From: Candidatus Thiodiazotropha sp. CDECU1
Lineage (GTDB): Bacteria; Pseudomonadota; Gammaproteobacteria; Chromatiales; Chromatiaceae
Direction: 5' to 3'
DNA: 64,000 nucleotides
Assembly (NCBI RefSeq): GCF_963455295.1
Contig: NZ_OY734020.1
Span: forward strand, 1,364,001 to 1,428,000
This document shows positions 1 to 9,546 of the stretch, in pieces. The position numbers and the translations under genes were made by a program. The notes under the pieces were generated by a model. That model worked only from the letters and a program-made list of their open reading frames with translations, was not told the DNA's origin and made no database searches. Position 1 is the first letter of the stretch. Each line of letters starts with the position of its first letter.

Positions 1-16
1 CCTTGATCCGTGCATT

Positions 17-53
17 CCCTCTCCCCTCGCGGGAGAGGGCCAGGGAGAGGGGG
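17..53. repeat. Palindromic GC-rich intergenic repeat (REP-like)
   Basis: The arms CCCTCTCCC (17-25) and GGGAGAGGG (31-39) form a perfect 9-bp stem around a 5-nt loop and are followed by a second GGGAGAGGG copy. Two relatives of the same design lie at 55845-55881 and 55979-56021. This is a dispersed REP-like intergenic element; no transposase is linked to it here. The remaining bases between here and valS hold no convincing gene. Confidence 0.6.
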
Positions 54-206
54 ATATTAAATCTTTGAGCGCAGCGAACACCGCAACTTAATAGCTTTTC
101 AAGCCACTACTCAATTCTCGCAGCTACCACCGCATGACTGATCATGGTGGATGATCAAGTATGATTTTGAGTCTAGTCGCATTCAATTGCGACTTGGTTT
201 TTATAT

Positions 207-229
207 CACCCTCCCTTAGGGGGAGGGTG
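207..229. other. Hairpin just downstream of valS
   Basis: CACCCTCCC (207-215) pairs with GGGAGGGTG (221-229). It begins 10 bp beyond the valS stop codon on the minus strand and could protect the transcript end or act as a weak terminator, but no T-run follows on the minus strand. A second small stem (GTCGCA 176-181 / TGCGAC 188-193) followed by a short T-rich run points along the plus strand. Confidence 0.4.
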
Positions 230-238
230 TGTTGATGG

Positions 239-3103
239 CTACAGCTTTCTGATCTTTTCCAACTGCAGTTGCAGGGTTTCAAGGGCGCCTTTGCTATCCG
301 CCAGTTTTTCACGCTCCTTGTCCACAACAGCCTGAGGCGCCTTGTCGACGAAGTTGGGATTGGCCAGTTTCTTTTCGATGCGCTCCACATCGTTCTGCAT
401 ACGCCCGATCTCCTTCTCCAGACGCTTGCTCTCCGCCTCCTTGTCGATCAACCCGGCAAGGGGAATCAGTACCTTCATGTCGCCGACCAGTGCCGTGGAC
501 GACTCCGGCTCATCCTCACCTTTGGCCAGGACTTGGATCGACTCGGTGCGGGCGAGGAAGTCGAGGAAATGGCGATGTTGTTCTGCCAGTGCCTTGTCAC
601 GCCCACTGGCATTGGCCAGGATCACAGGCACCGGTTTGCCGGGGGCGATGTTCATCTCGCCCTTGATCTTGCGAATGCCGAGAATGAACTGCATCACCCA
701 GGCCATCTCTCTCTCAGCCTCCTCGTTGATGAGCGATTCGCGCTGGGTGGGGAAGGGCTGGTGCATGATGGTTGCGCCATCCTGCCCTGCATCGATTACA
801 CCGGCGATGGGGGCAACCCGCTGCCAGATCTCTTCGGTGATAAAAGGCATGATCGGATGGGTCAGACGCAACAGGTTTTCCAATACCCTGACCAGGGTGC
901 GACGGGTGCCGCGCTTGGCCGCATCCGAGGCGTTGTCGTCGTTGAGTACCGGCTTGCTCAGCTCCAGGTACCAGTCGCAATACTCATTCCAGGTGAACTC
1001 ATAGATCGCCTGGGCGGCATGATCGAAGCGGTAGCCTTCGATGGCCTCCGCCACGGCCAGCTTGGTCTTTTGCAGGCGTGACATGATCCAGCGGTCTGCG
1101 GCGGACCGCTCCAGGGCGGCGGCAGGTTCGGAGTGCCCGGTTTTCACCCCTTGCACACCACAATCCTGCCCCTCCACATTCATCATGACATAGCGGGTGG
1201 CGTTCCACAGTTTGTTGCAGAAGTTGCGATAGCCCTCGATGCGCCCCAGGTCGAATTTGATATCCCGGCCTGTTGCCGCAAGGGCGGCAAAGGTAAAACG
1301 CAGGGCATCGGTGCCGAAGCTGGGGATGCCCTCGGGAAACTCCTTGCGGGTCAGTTTTTCGATCTTTTTCGCCAGCTGTGGCTGCATCATGCCGCTGGTG
1401 CGCTTCTGCACCAGTTTTTCCAGCTCGATGCCGTCGATGAGATCGATAGGATCGAGCACGTTTCCCTTCGATTTGGACATCTTGTCGCCATGGGAGTCAC
1501 GTACCAGGCCATGCACATAGACCTCCTTGAAGGGTACCTCATCCATGAACTTGATCCCCATCATGATCATCCGCGCGACCCAGAAGAAGATGATATCGAA
1601 GCCGGTCACCAGTACGCTGGTGGGGTAGAAGTTCTTCAGCCGATCGGTCTGCTCCGGCCAGCCCAGGGTGGAGAAGGGCCAGAGGGCGGAACTGAACCAG
1701 GTATCGAGCACATCCTCGTCCTGTTGCAGGGGATAGTTCTCATCCAGGTTGTGCCGGGCACGGACTTCCGCTTCCGAGCGGCCCACATAGACATTGCCCT
1801 GGTCATCGTACCAGGCGGGGATACGATGGCCCCACCAGATCTGACGGCTGATACACCAGTCCTGGATATTGCGCATCCACTCGTAATAGGTGTTCTTCCA
1901 GTTATCAGGGACAAAGCGGATTTTTCCGCTCTCCACCGCTTCGATGGCGGGTTTGGCCAGGGGGGCGATCTTGACGTACCACTGATCGGTGAGAAAGGGT
2001 TCGATGACTGCGCCGGAGCGGTCGCCTCTGGGGACCATCAGTTTGTGGTCGTCGATCTTCTCCAGCAGCCCCTGTTGCTCGAGATCAGCGACGATCTGCT
2101 TACGCGCGTCATAACGGTCCATACCGATGTATTGCTGCGGGATCAGGCTGCCTTCCCCCTCGTCGTTTTTCCGTATCCCGGCATCCGCGGTGAATATATT
2201 GATCAACCCGCCATGGATCTGCTCGCTGATGGTGATCTCATCCCGATGACGCTGCCAGACCGCATAGTCGTTGAAGTCATGGGCAGGGGTAATCTTCACG
2301 CAACCTGTGCCGAACTCCGGATCCACATGCTCTTCGTCGGCAATGATCGGGATGCGGCGTCCGGTCAGGGGCAACTCAAGCAGTTCACCGATCAGGTGTT
2401 TATAGCGTTCATCGCTGGGATTTACCGCCACCGCACAGTCGCCGAGCATGGTCTCGGGACGGGTTGTGGCCACGCTCAGGTGACCCTGGCCGTTGGTCAG
2501 GGGATAGCGCATATGCCACATGTGGCCATACTCCTCCTCCGACAGGACCTCCAGGTCTGAGACAGCGGTGTGCAGCTTGGGATCCCAGTTGACCAGACGT
2601 TTTCCTCGGTAGATCAATCCCTCTTCGTAGAGACGGATGAAGACCTCCTTGACCGCTTGTGAGAGCCCCTCATCCATGGTGAAGCGTTCGTTTTGCCAAT
2701 CCAGCGAGGAGCCAAGGCGGCGCAATTGACGGGAGATATTGCCACCGGACTCTTTCCGCCACTCCCAGATCCGTTCGATGAATCGATCCCTTCCCAGGTC
2801 ATGGCGTTCCTTGTCCTCCGCTTCGAGCTGGCGCTCCACCACCATCTGGGTGGCGATACCTGCATGATCGGAGCCAGCTTGCCACAGGGTGTTGTCGCCC
2901 TGCATGCGGTGGTAGCGGATCAGGGTATCCATGATGGTGTTGTTGAAACCATGTCCCATGTGCAGGCTGCCGGTGACATTGGGTGGCGGAATCATGATGC
3001 AGTAGCTGCCATTGCCGGTCTGGCTTGGGGCGAAGTAACCGCGCGTTTCCCAGGTCTGGTACCAGCGCTGCTCAATGGCGTGGGGGTCGTAGGTTTTTTC
3101 CAT
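239..3103 (-). CDS. valS: Valyl-tRNA synthetase
   Basis: Class Ia synthetase that charges tRNA-Val in the cytoplasm. Seen in the 954-residue protein: the HIGH-type motif HMGH at residues 48-51 after PPPNVTGSL; the editing-domain (CP1) motif [10 protein letters not shown] near residue 215, which in this family hydrolyses mischarged Thr-tRNA; KMSKS beginning at K541; and a Lys/Glu-rich C-terminal coiled coil (about residues 885-954) that is the usual tRNA-binding arm of ValS. The length matches bacterial ValS (about 950). The start ATG at 3103 begins MEKTYDP, the usual ValS N-terminus. The gene stands alone, divergent from ppdK across 165 bp. Nothing looks damaged. Confidence 0.98.
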   Translation of the reverse strand: MEKTYDPHAIEQRWYQTWETRGYFAPSQTGNGSYCIMIPPPNVTGSLHMGHGFNNTIMDTLIRYHRMQGDNTLWQAGSDHAGIATQMVVERQLEAEDKERHDLGRDRFIERIWEWRKESGGNISRQLRRLGSSLDWQNERFTMDEGLSQAVKEVFIRLYEEGLIYRGKRLVNWDPKLHTAVSDLEVLSEEEYGHMWHMRYPLTNGQGHLSVATTRPETMLGDCAVAVNPSDERYKHLIGELLELPLTGRRIPIIADEEHVDPEFGTGCVKITPAHDFNDYAVWQRHRDEITISEQIHGGLINIFTADAGIRKNDEGEGSLIPQQYIGMDRYDARKQIVADLEQQGLLEKIDDHKLMVPRGDRSGAVIEPFLTDQWYVKIAPLAKPAIEAVESGKIRFVPDNWKNTYYEWMRNIQDWCISRQIWWGHRIPAWYDDQGNVYVGRSEAEVRARHNLDENYPLQQDEDVLDTWFSSALWPFSTLGWPEQTDRLKNFYPTSVLVTGFDIIFFWVARMIMMGIKFMDEVPFKEVYVHGLVRDSHGDKMSKSKGNVLDPIDLIDGIELEKLVQKRTSGMMQPQLAKKIEKLTRKEFPEGIPSFGTDALRFTFAALAATGRDIKFDLGRIEGYRNFCNKLWNATRYVMMNVEGQDCGVQGVKTGHSEPAAALERSAADRWIMSRLQKTKLAVAEAIEGYRFDHAAQAIYEFTWNEYCDWYLELSKPVLNDDNASDAAKRGTRRTLVRVLENLLRLTHPIMPFITEEIWQRVAPIAGVIDAGQDGATIMHQPFPTQRESLINEEAEREMAWVMQFILGIRKIKGEMNIAPGKPVPVILANASGRDKALAEQHRHFLDFLARTESIQVLAKGEDEPESSTALVGDMKVLIPLAGLIDKEAESKRLEKEIGRMQNDVERIEKKLANPNFVDKAPQAVVDKEREKLADSKGALETLQLQLEKIRKL

Positions 3104-3268
3104 GGATCTCGTTAATTGTTCAGCAACAAAAAGGGAGTATTATAACCTGCTTGATATGAAAAGCGTGCGCTTATCTATCGCCTGAAGTTAAGTAGCTGAC
3201 AGGGTGGTCGGTAAATGGTATGAGCTGGTCCAGGCCAGCTCAGATAATAAAAGAGGGGAAAAGATAAA

Positions 3269-6037
3269 ATGAGTCAAAAACGACATGTCTATGCATTTCA
3301 CGAAGGAGATGGCAAGGACAAGAAATTGTTGGGTGGAAAAGGGGCGAACCTTTGTGAAATGACCCAGTTCGGTCTGAATGTACCACCTGGGTTCGTGATC
3401 AGCACAGAGGCGTGTCTCGATTACCTGGCCAATGAATCCAAGACCCTGCCGGATAATCTGATGGACGCTGTGCGCGTCCACATGCAACAGGTGGAGGCCG
3501 CCACCGGCAAGGGTTTTGGCGATGCAGGGAATCCGCTCCTGGTTTCTGTGCGTTCCGGTTCTGCGATGTCGATGCCCGGGATGATGGACACCATCCTCAA
3601 TCTCGGTCTGAACAGCAACACCCTGCAGGGGGTCATCGAACAGACCGGTGATCACCGTTTCGGTTATGACGCCTATCGCCGCTTTATTCAACTGTTTGGC
3701 AAGGTTGCCCTGGGTGTGCCGGACGAGGCCTTTGACGAGGAGTTCGAGGCGGTCAAGCAGAACGCCCATGTCACCGAGGATGTGGGTCTCTCCGCGGATG
3801 ACCTGGAGGAGATCTGCGAGCGCTTTCTCAAGGTGTTCGAAACGCATACCGGTAGGCCGTTTCCGGAGGATCCCTACGATCAGCTGGAGATCGCCATCAA
3901 GGCGGTATTCGGCTCCTGGATGGGCAAGCGTGCGGTGGACTATCGGCAGCAATTCAACATCACCCCGGAGATGGCCAATGGCACAGCGGTGAATGTCTGT
4001 ACCATGGTGTTCGGCAATCGGGGTAACGACTCCGCCACCGGGGTCGCCTTCACGCGAAATCCCGGCACCGGGGAGAACAAGCTGTTTGGCGAGTATCTGG
4101 TGAATGCCCAGGGGGAGGATGTTGTTGCCGGTATCCGCACCCCGAAACCGATCGCCCGGTTGGCGGACGAGATGCCGGAGATGGCGGAGCAGCTCGAGGA
4201 GTTGCGCCAGAAACTGGAGAATCACTACAAAGAGGTACAGGACTTCGAGTTCACCATCGAGCGTGGCACCCTCTATTGCCTGCAAACCCGTAACGGCAAG
4301 ATGAATGCCACGGCCATGGTGCGCACCTCCGTGGAGATGGTGGAGGAGGCGTTGATCGACCGGGAACAGGCGCTGCTGCGCATAGATCCCGCCTATCTGG
4401 AACAGATGCTCTATCCCAGACTGAACAATGAAAACAAGGCCGAACCGATCGCCCAGGGACTGCCGGCCTCCCCTGGCGCCGCCAGCGGCCTGGCGGTGTT
4501 CGATGCCGACCGGGCGGAGCTGATGGGCAAGGAGCAGGGGCAGAAGGTGATCCTGTTGCGGGAAGAGACCAAGCCGGAGGATATCCATGGCTTCTTCGCC
4601 TCGGAGGGCATACTCACCAGCCGCGGCGGCAAGACCTCCCATGCGGCCGTGGTGGCGCGGGGGATGGGCAAGCCCTGTGTGGCCGGGGCCGAGGGCATCA
4701 GTGTCGATGTCCAGCGCCGGGAGGCGGTGGCCCATGCTACCGTGATCCGCGAGGGCGACATGATCACCATCGACGGCAGCAGCGGCAATGTCTTTCTGGG
4801 GCAGATTCCCATGGTGGAACCAGATTTCACCGAGGAGTTGAACCGCTTGCTGAGATGGGCCGATGAAGCCGCCTATCTGCGGGTCATGGCGAATGCGGAT
4901 ACCGCCACCGATGCCACCCGGGCGCTGAAGTATGGCGCCATGGGGATCGGCCTGTGCCGCACCGAGCGCATGTTCAACGCGGTGGACCGTCTGCCGGTGG
5001 TGATCGAGATGATCGTCGCCGAAACCCCGGAGCAACGCCAGGCCGCCCTGGATAAGCTGCTGCCCATGCAGCGCAGCGACTTCAAGGAGATCCTCGAGGT
5101 GATGGCCCCCAGGCCGGTGACCATTCGACTCCTTGATCCTCCCATCCATGAGTTTTTACCCACTGAGCAGCAGTTGCTGAGCGATCTGGATGAGCTGCAT
5201 CATCTGCGCAATTCGGTACGCGGCATGAATGTGCTTGCCGGCAGCATGATGTTGTTGCAGGACCCTGAGCACGCCAAGCAGGAGGCCGATTCTCTCCGCC
5301 ATATGGTGGATGAGAGCCTGGTGGAACAGGCGATCGAGAAGAAACAGACCATGCTGCGCAAGGTTCGGGTGCTGACCGAGACCAATCCCATGCTGGGCCA
5401 TCGTGGTGTACGCCTTGGCATCACGTTCCCGGAGATCTACAGCATGCAGATCCGCGCCATCCTGGAAGCGGCTGCGGAATGTGCCGCCAAGGATCTTGAG
5501 GTGCATCCGCAGATGATGGTGCCCCAGGTCTGCACGGCCGAGGAGTTGAAGCGGGTCAAGGTGATGGTGGATGAGATTCGCGCCGATGTGGAGAAAAACT
5601 ATGGTCACAAGATCAACTTCCGCTTCGGTACCATGATTGAGGTGGTGCGGGCCTGTATGCGGGCCGATTCCCTGGTGGAGGAGGCGGAGTTCTTCTCCTT
5701 CGGCACCAATGATCTGACCCAGGCCACATTCTCCTTCTCCCGGGAGGATGCCGAGAACAAATTCTTACCCATGTATAACCAGAACGATATCCTCAAAGAC
5801 AATCCCTTTGAGGTGCTGGATGAGAAAGGCGTCGGCAAACTCATGCAGCTGGCAGTGGATTGGGGGCGCCAGAAAAACCAGGATTTGAGCGTCGGGATCT
5901 GTGGTGAACATGGCGGTCATCCCAGTTCGATCGCATTCTGCCATCGTGCCGGGCTCAATTATGTCTCCTGCTCAGCGCCTCGTGTGCCGGTCGCCAGGTT
6001 GGCGGCGGCCCATGCCAGCCTGCTGACCCAGGCTTAG
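3269..6037 (+). CDS. ppdK: Pyruvate, phosphate dikinase
   Basis: Interconverts pyruvate + ATP + Pi and PEP + AMP + PPi. The 922-residue protein has an N-terminal ATP-grasp half opening with GGKGANLCEM, a central swivelling phosphohistidine domain with GGKTSHAAVVARG (catalytic His458; the Thr two residues before it is the site used for regulatory phosphorylation in this family) and a C-terminal PEP/pyruvate TIM barrel ending with GICGEHGGHPSS, which carries the catalytic Cys. All key residues are present. A purine-rich GAGGGG lies about 10 nt before the ATG. The enzyme suits a PPi-based or gluconeogenic carbon metabolism; no partner gene or PPDK regulatory protein is adjacent. Confidence 0.97.
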   Translation: MSQKRHVYAFHEGDGKDKKLLGGKGANLCEMTQFGLNVPPGFVISTEACLDYLANESKTLPDNLMDAVRVHMQQVEAATGKGFGDAGNPLLVSVRSGSAMSMPGMMDTILNLGLNSNTLQGVIEQTGDHRFGYDAYRRFIQLFGKVALGVPDEAFDEEFEAVKQNAHVTEDVGLSADDLEEICERFLKVFETHTGRPFPEDPYDQLEIAIKAVFGSWMGKRAVDYRQQFNITPEMANGTAVNVCTMVFGNRGNDSATGVAFTRNPGTGENKLFGEYLVNAQGEDVVAGIRTPKPIARLADEMPEMAEQLEELRQKLENHYKEVQDFEFTIERGTLYCLQTRNGKMNATAMVRTSVEMVEEALIDREQALLRIDPAYLEQMLYPRLNNENKAEPIAQGLPASPGAASGLAVFDADRAELMGKEQGQKVILLREETKPEDIHGFFASEGILTSRGGKTSHAAVVARGMGKPCVAGAEGISVDVQRREAVAHATVIREGDMITIDGSSGNVFLGQIPMVEPDFTEELNRLLRWADEAAYLRVMANADTATDATRALKYGAMGIGLCRTERMFNAVDRLPVVIEMIVAETPEQRQAALDKLLPMQRSDFKEILEVMAPRPVTIRLLDPPIHEFLPTEQQLLSDLDELHHLRNSVRGMNVLAGSMMLLQDPEHAKQEADSLRHMVDESLVEQAIEKKQTMLRKVRVLTETNPMLGHRGVRLGITFPEIYSMQIRAILEAAAECAAKDLEVHPQMMVPQVCTAEELKRVKVMVDEIRADVEKNYGHKINFRFGTMIEVVRACMRADSLVEEAEFFSFGTNDLTQATFSFSREDAENKFLPMYNQNDILKDNPFEVLDEKGVGKLMQLAVDWGRQKNQDLSVGICGEHGGHPSSIAFCHRAGLNYVSCSAPRVPVARLAAAHASLLTQA

Positions 6038-6046
6038 AGATCTGGA

Positions 6047-6089
6047 TGCCAATAAGCAACATACCTCGAGAGGGCGTTGCTTATTGGCA
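6047..6089. terminator. Long hairpin after ppdK (no T-run)
   Basis: A perfect 14-bp inverted repeat, TGCCAATAAGCAAC (6047-6060) and GTTGCTTATTGGCA (6076-6089), with a 15-nt loop, 10 bp after the ppdK stop. There is no T-run, so it may be a 3'-end stabiliser or a Rho-associated structure rather than a classical terminator. Confidence 0.5.
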
Positions 6090-6342
6090 CCAAGGCCCTT
6101 CCACAGCATCAAGATATCGATCGGACAGTCGACATATTCCTATGGAAGCTATGGAAGTACTGGAGTGTGCCAGAATGAGTCTCTGCGGCATCCTTGTTGC
6201 GATTCAGAATTAAAATCGCGGCGAGCCTACCTTCGAAATATCCAGTTATTCGCAAGTCTTCCCAAGGACCTGTTAACAGGCCCTAAATCCCGGGATCTCC
6301 TGGGACCATCTTACAGCCAACCGCTGGAATTCGAGTGTATTG
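6090..6342. other. Intergenic region ahead of lapG
   Basis: About 250 bp without a convincing gene. An open frame of 96 codons crosses it but has no recognisable similarity, no good RBS and runs into the lapG start. At 6271-6285 there is a 15-bp match (TGTTAACAGGCCCTA) to the terminus of the MITE-like element at 46803-47073. The lapG promoter must lie here but I could not identify it with confidence. Confidence 0.4.
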
Positions 6343-7029
6343 GTGACGGGTTATTTGCGCTTAAAGGAACATAGACAACGATCCATTCCAGCCTTGCTGA
6401 TCTCTGCGATACTCTGGCTGGGTGTGGCGATTGCCTTTGCTGAAAGCATCGATCTGACGGATGAGGTAATCGCTTGGGCGAAACAGAATTTTGGTGATCA
6501 GGCAGGGGATCGGGTTGCATCCTGGCGTCGTTTGATGGTCGAGAATCATCAGGCCGATGATATCGAGAAGTTAAGACGGGTCAACGATTTCTTTAATCAA
6601 ATTCCCTATCAATCCGATGCCGACCTGTGGGGTAAGGAGGACTATTGGGCAACCCCCTTGGAACTGCTGGTGCATGAGGGCGGTGACTGCGAGGACTACT
6701 CAATCGCCAAATACTTCACCTTGAAGGAGATGGGGGTGGCGGAAGATAAGTTGCGCATCATGTATGTTAAATCGGTTAAGTTGAATCAGTCCCACATGGT
6801 CTTGACCTACTATCCTCAACCATCCTCGATACCCAAGGTGTTGGATAATCTCAATCCCCAGCTGCTGTCTGCCAGCAACCGCCTGGACCTTACCCCAGTG
6901 TATAGCTTCAATGCCGACGGTCTATGGTTGGCGAAAAGTTTGGGTAAAGGGAAAAAGGTGGGTCCTTCAACCCGGCTCAGTCTATGGCAGGAGTTAAAGA
7001 AAAGAATGGAGCAGGAGGCAAAACGGTGA
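6343..7029 (+). CDS. lapG: LapG-type periplasmic cysteine protease (bacterial transglutaminase-like, BTLCP)
   Basis: Calcium-dependent periplasmic protease that cuts the N-terminus of the Lap adhesin to release it from the outer membrane. A signal peptide (about residues 15-34) precedes the mature part. The catalytic triad reads Cys116 (in GGDCEDYSIAKY), His151 (in NQSHMVL) and Asp168 (in VLDNL); the spacing of 35 and 17 residues is the same as the published C137-H172-D189 triad of Legionella LapG. The start has no ATG: TTG 6340 and GTG 6343 are both in frame, and GTG 6343 is chosen; the mature protein is unaffected. First gene of the Lap locus, 95 bp ahead of lapD. Confidence 0.93.
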   Translation: MTGYLRLKEHRQRSIPALLISAILWLGVAIAFAESIDLTDEVIAWAKQNFGDQAGDRVASWRRLMVENHQADDIEKLRRVNDFFNQIPYQSDADLWGKEDYWATPLELLVHEGGDCEDYSIAKYFTLKEMGVAEDKLRIMYVKSVKLNQSHMVLTYYPQPSSIPKVLDNLNPQLLSASNRLDLTPVYSFNADGLWLAKSLGKGKKVGPSTRLSLWQELKKRMEQEAKR

Positions 7030-7124
7030 AAGAAAAATACTCAATGGACGGAGATGGATTTGATAATTTGTTTTCAATAGAACATCGATGCTGTCATCAT
7101 CGATCGGTATAGGATGGAAAGCTC

Positions 7125-9083
7125 ATGACATTGTCACGACAATTGATAATTTTGATCACTGTGTTGTTGATTCTGGTGTTTACCGGTACCTTCTTCATCA
7201 GTGTGCAAAATACGCGTGCCTATCTCGAGTCACAATTGGAATCCCATGCCCAGGACACGGCGACCTCACTGGGACTGTCGATTTCGAAGCACATGGCTGA
7301 GGGGGATCTTGCCACAGTCACATCCATGACCGACGCTATCTTCGATCGGGGATACTACCGTCTTGTGGTGATTCAGGATATGCAGGGAGAGCCACTGGTG
7401 GAACGTAAACTGGCGCTCACCCTTGAGGGAGTTCCCCCATGGTTTATCGAACAGTTTCCACTCAGCACGCCGATCGGCGAAGCCATCGTGATGTCAGGTT
7501 GGGTGCAGGCCGGTAAGGTGGTGGTACAGAGCCATCCAGGTTTTGCCCATCGTCAGCTGTGGGAGAACAGTGTGGAGATCTTCCGCTGGTTTCTGATCAG
7601 TGCATTGGTGGTGCTGTTACTGGGCGTATTCACCCTACAGCTGGTACTTAAACCCCTCAGGCAGGTGGAGCGACAGGCGAATGCCATTGTTAATCGGGAA
7701 TTTCCCACCATCGAGAAACTGCCCAAAACCTTGGATCTGAGGCGCATCGTCCTGGCGATGAACCGGATGTCCACCAAGGTCAAGCAGATGATTGAAAGAT
7801 TGGAGCGGTTGACCGAAGGTTTGCAGCGCCAGGCATCCCGTCATCCGGTGACGGGTCTTACCAATAAGCGCTTCTTCCTCAATACCGTCAACAACCTTTT
7901 ACTTTCACCGGAGGAGTGTTCCACCGGCGTATTGGCGCTGATCCAAGTCGAAAAGCTCAAGGAGATTAATGATACTCACGGCTATCAGGCCGGGGATGAC
8001 CTGCTGAAGCGGACCGCTGGCGCCTTGCAGGCGATCAATGAATCCATAGCCAAGGGCCATCTGGCGCATCTGACTGGAGGAGACTTCGCACTGTTTGTCG
8101 AGGATATGCATTTGGCGGATGCATCCAAGCTGGGTGAAACCCTCTCATCCGGATTGTCCGGTCTTGCCGATCCCAACCATGGGGAGAGCCAGGATCTGTG
8201 GCATATAGGTTTGGCCTCCTATGACGGTGCACAGAATGTCTCAGAGTTGTTGTCACAAGCGGATATGTCACTGCGTACGGCACAAAGCGAGGGTGCTAAT
8301 TCATGGCATCTCTACATGCCGGGTGAGCTCGAGATATCCAAGGTTAGAGGGGGATCGGATTGGAAGTCGACGATCCTGCACGCATTGCGGGATGACAGAT
8401 TCGTACTCCAGTTCCAACCGGTGTTTGCCTGCCGTGACAAATCTGTGCTGCATCATGAGGTCTATGTTCGTATCAGGGAGGAGGATGAGCAAGGCGGGAC
8501 TCGGCTGCTATCCGCGGGCCTGTTTATCCCCCATGCGGATAGATTGGGTTTGACCCCTGAGATCGACCGGATGGTGATCGGTAAAGTGATTCAGCGTCTG
8601 CGCGGCGAGGCCAAGGAGAATACTCGATACACCATCAATATTTCACCTATCTGTATGAAAAATAATAGAATATTGGGTTGGTTAAAGCAGCAGTTGGCAG
8701 ATAATAGGGATGTTGCCCGGCGCCTGATCTTTGAGATGCCGGAGTATGGCGCTGTTTCACAGCTCGAAGAGGTCAGAGCCTTTATCCAAGTGATCAGACG
8801 CTATGGCGCGGCCTTCTCCCTTGACCATTTTGGACGTAGCCAGAGTGCATTCGGCTACTTGAAAACCATCAAAGTCGACTATCTGAAGATCGATGGCAGT
8901 TACCTCAGGGAGCTACAGGCGAGTGCGGAAAACCAGTTTTTTATCCAGGCATTGGTCTATATCGCACACGGACTGGAGATCAAGGTGGTGGGAGAGGCCG
9001 TGGAGACGGAACAGGTCTGGGCGACTCTGCAACAGCTCAACCTGGACGGCGGGCAGGGTTACTTCTTGGCCAAACCTGAGTAA
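7125..9083 (+). CDS. lapD: LapD-like inner-membrane c-di-GMP receptor (degenerate GGDEF-EAL)
   Basis: By homology to LapD, it senses cytoplasmic c-di-GMP through its EAL domain and signals inside-out through HAMP to its periplasmic domain, which sequesters LapG. The 652-residue protein shows an N-terminal membrane segment (about 6-28), a periplasmic LapD/MoxY-type domain, a second membrane segment (about 148-170), HAMP, a GGDEF-like domain whose motif is GGDF (318-321) and an EAL-like domain in which the EAL motif is EVY (445-447). Both signature motifs are degenerate, as expected for a receptor rather than an enzyme. The ATG has AGGA just upstream. Directly follows lapG, the usual partner. 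Confidence 0.92.
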   Translation: MTLSRQLIILITVLLILVFTGTFFISVQNTRAYLESQLESHAQDTATSLGLSISKHMAEGDLATVTSMTDAIFDRGYYRLVVIQDMQGEPLVERKLALTLEGVPPWFIEQFPLSTPIGEAIVMSGWVQAGKVVVQSHPGFAHRQLWENSVEIFRWFLISALVVLLLGVFTLQLVLKPLRQVERQANAIVNREFPTIEKLPKTLDLRRIVLAMNRMSTKVKQMIERLERLTEGLQRQASRHPVTGLTNKRFFLNTVNNLLLSPEECSTGVLALIQVEKLKEINDTHGYQAGDDLLKRTAGALQAINESIAKGHLAHLTGGDFALFVEDMHLADASKLGETLSSGLSGLADPNHGESQDLWHIGLASYDGAQNVSELLSQADMSLRTAQSEGANSWHLYMPGELEISKVRGGSDWKSTILHALRDDRFVLQFQPVFACRDKSVLHHEVYVRIREEDEQGGTRLLSAGLFIPHADRLGLTPEIDRMVIGKVIQRLRGEAKENTRYTINISPICMKNNRILGWLKQQLADNRDVARRLIFEMPEYGAVSQLEEVRAFIQVIRRYGAAFSLDHFGRSQSAFGYLKTIKVDYLKIDGSYLRELQASAENQFFIQALVYIAHGLEIKVVGEAVETEQVWATLQQLNLDGGQGYFLAKPE

Positions 9084-9175
9084 TCGTTGCTTCTCGGCAT
9101 GTCACTTGCGGTTTGCTTGTATTGATCTGCAACTGCACGATAATTAAAGAATTTAGTTCGTGTGACGCTAATCAA

Positions 9176-9514
9176 TCAAAGGAGTTCGTCATCGTCGACG
9201 AGGAGTGGATCGCCAGGTTGGAATACTGAGCGAATCTGATTGCGCATCAAGATCTTTTGCTGCGCGGCATTAGGCAGATCGGTGAACATGATCAGATTCT
9301 TTTGGATGAGCAGTTCAATCAGATCCTCGACGATACGTATCATCCCTGAATCGGTCTCTGAGAGTATTTTTTTTGAAAGGGTTGTGGAGCTGTTGTTGAA
9401 GATAAACCCGATAACCTCATCATCGGTGGCATTGACTACTTCATCCGCATCTGCAGTGGGCGTATCGGACAGGTTGATGATATTGCCATCGGTATCGCGT
9501 TTAGCATACAGCAT
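9176..9514 (-). CDS. Small conserved 'tryptophan synthase beta-like' protein of Lap loci
   Basis: A 112-residue acidic protein starting MLYAKRDTDGNI and ending with an acidic tail (DPLLVDDDELL). It resembles short proteins that databases name 'tryptophan synthase subunit beta-like' and that are often found beside lapB/lapC genes; it has no PLP-binding lysine motif and is far too short to be TrpB, so that name is misleading. The ATG at 9514 has AGGAA at the right distance, better than the TTG at 9529. It is divergent from lapB with only 32 bp between start codons, so promoters must overlap the coding regions. Function unknown; a role in adhesin export or control is inferred from position only. 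Confidence 0.75.
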   Translation of the reverse strand: MLYAKRDTDGNIINLSDTPTADADEVVNATDDEVIGFIFNNSSTTLSKKILSETDSGMIRIVEDLIELLIQKNLIMFTDLPNAAQQKILMRNQIRSVFQPGDPLLVDDDELL

Positions 9515-9546
9515 AGAGATTCCTAACAAGTGTCACAAAACAATCC

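Noticed and set aside
1133-2560. 475-codon plus-strand frame inside valS
   Set aside because: Shadow of valS; composition reflects the reverse complement of its codons and no family is recognisable.
3188-5149. 653-codon open frame on the minus strand opposite ppdK
   Set aside because: It is the antisense shadow of a high-GC, strongly coding gene; no recognisable protein and no RBS.
6084-6374. 96-codon frame between ppdK and lapG
   Set aside because: No RBS, no family, overlaps the ppdK hairpin and the lapG start.
9176-9514. Naming the 112-residue protein tryptophan synthase beta
   Set aside because: Too short, lacks the PLP lysine region; the database-style name reflects weak similarity only.
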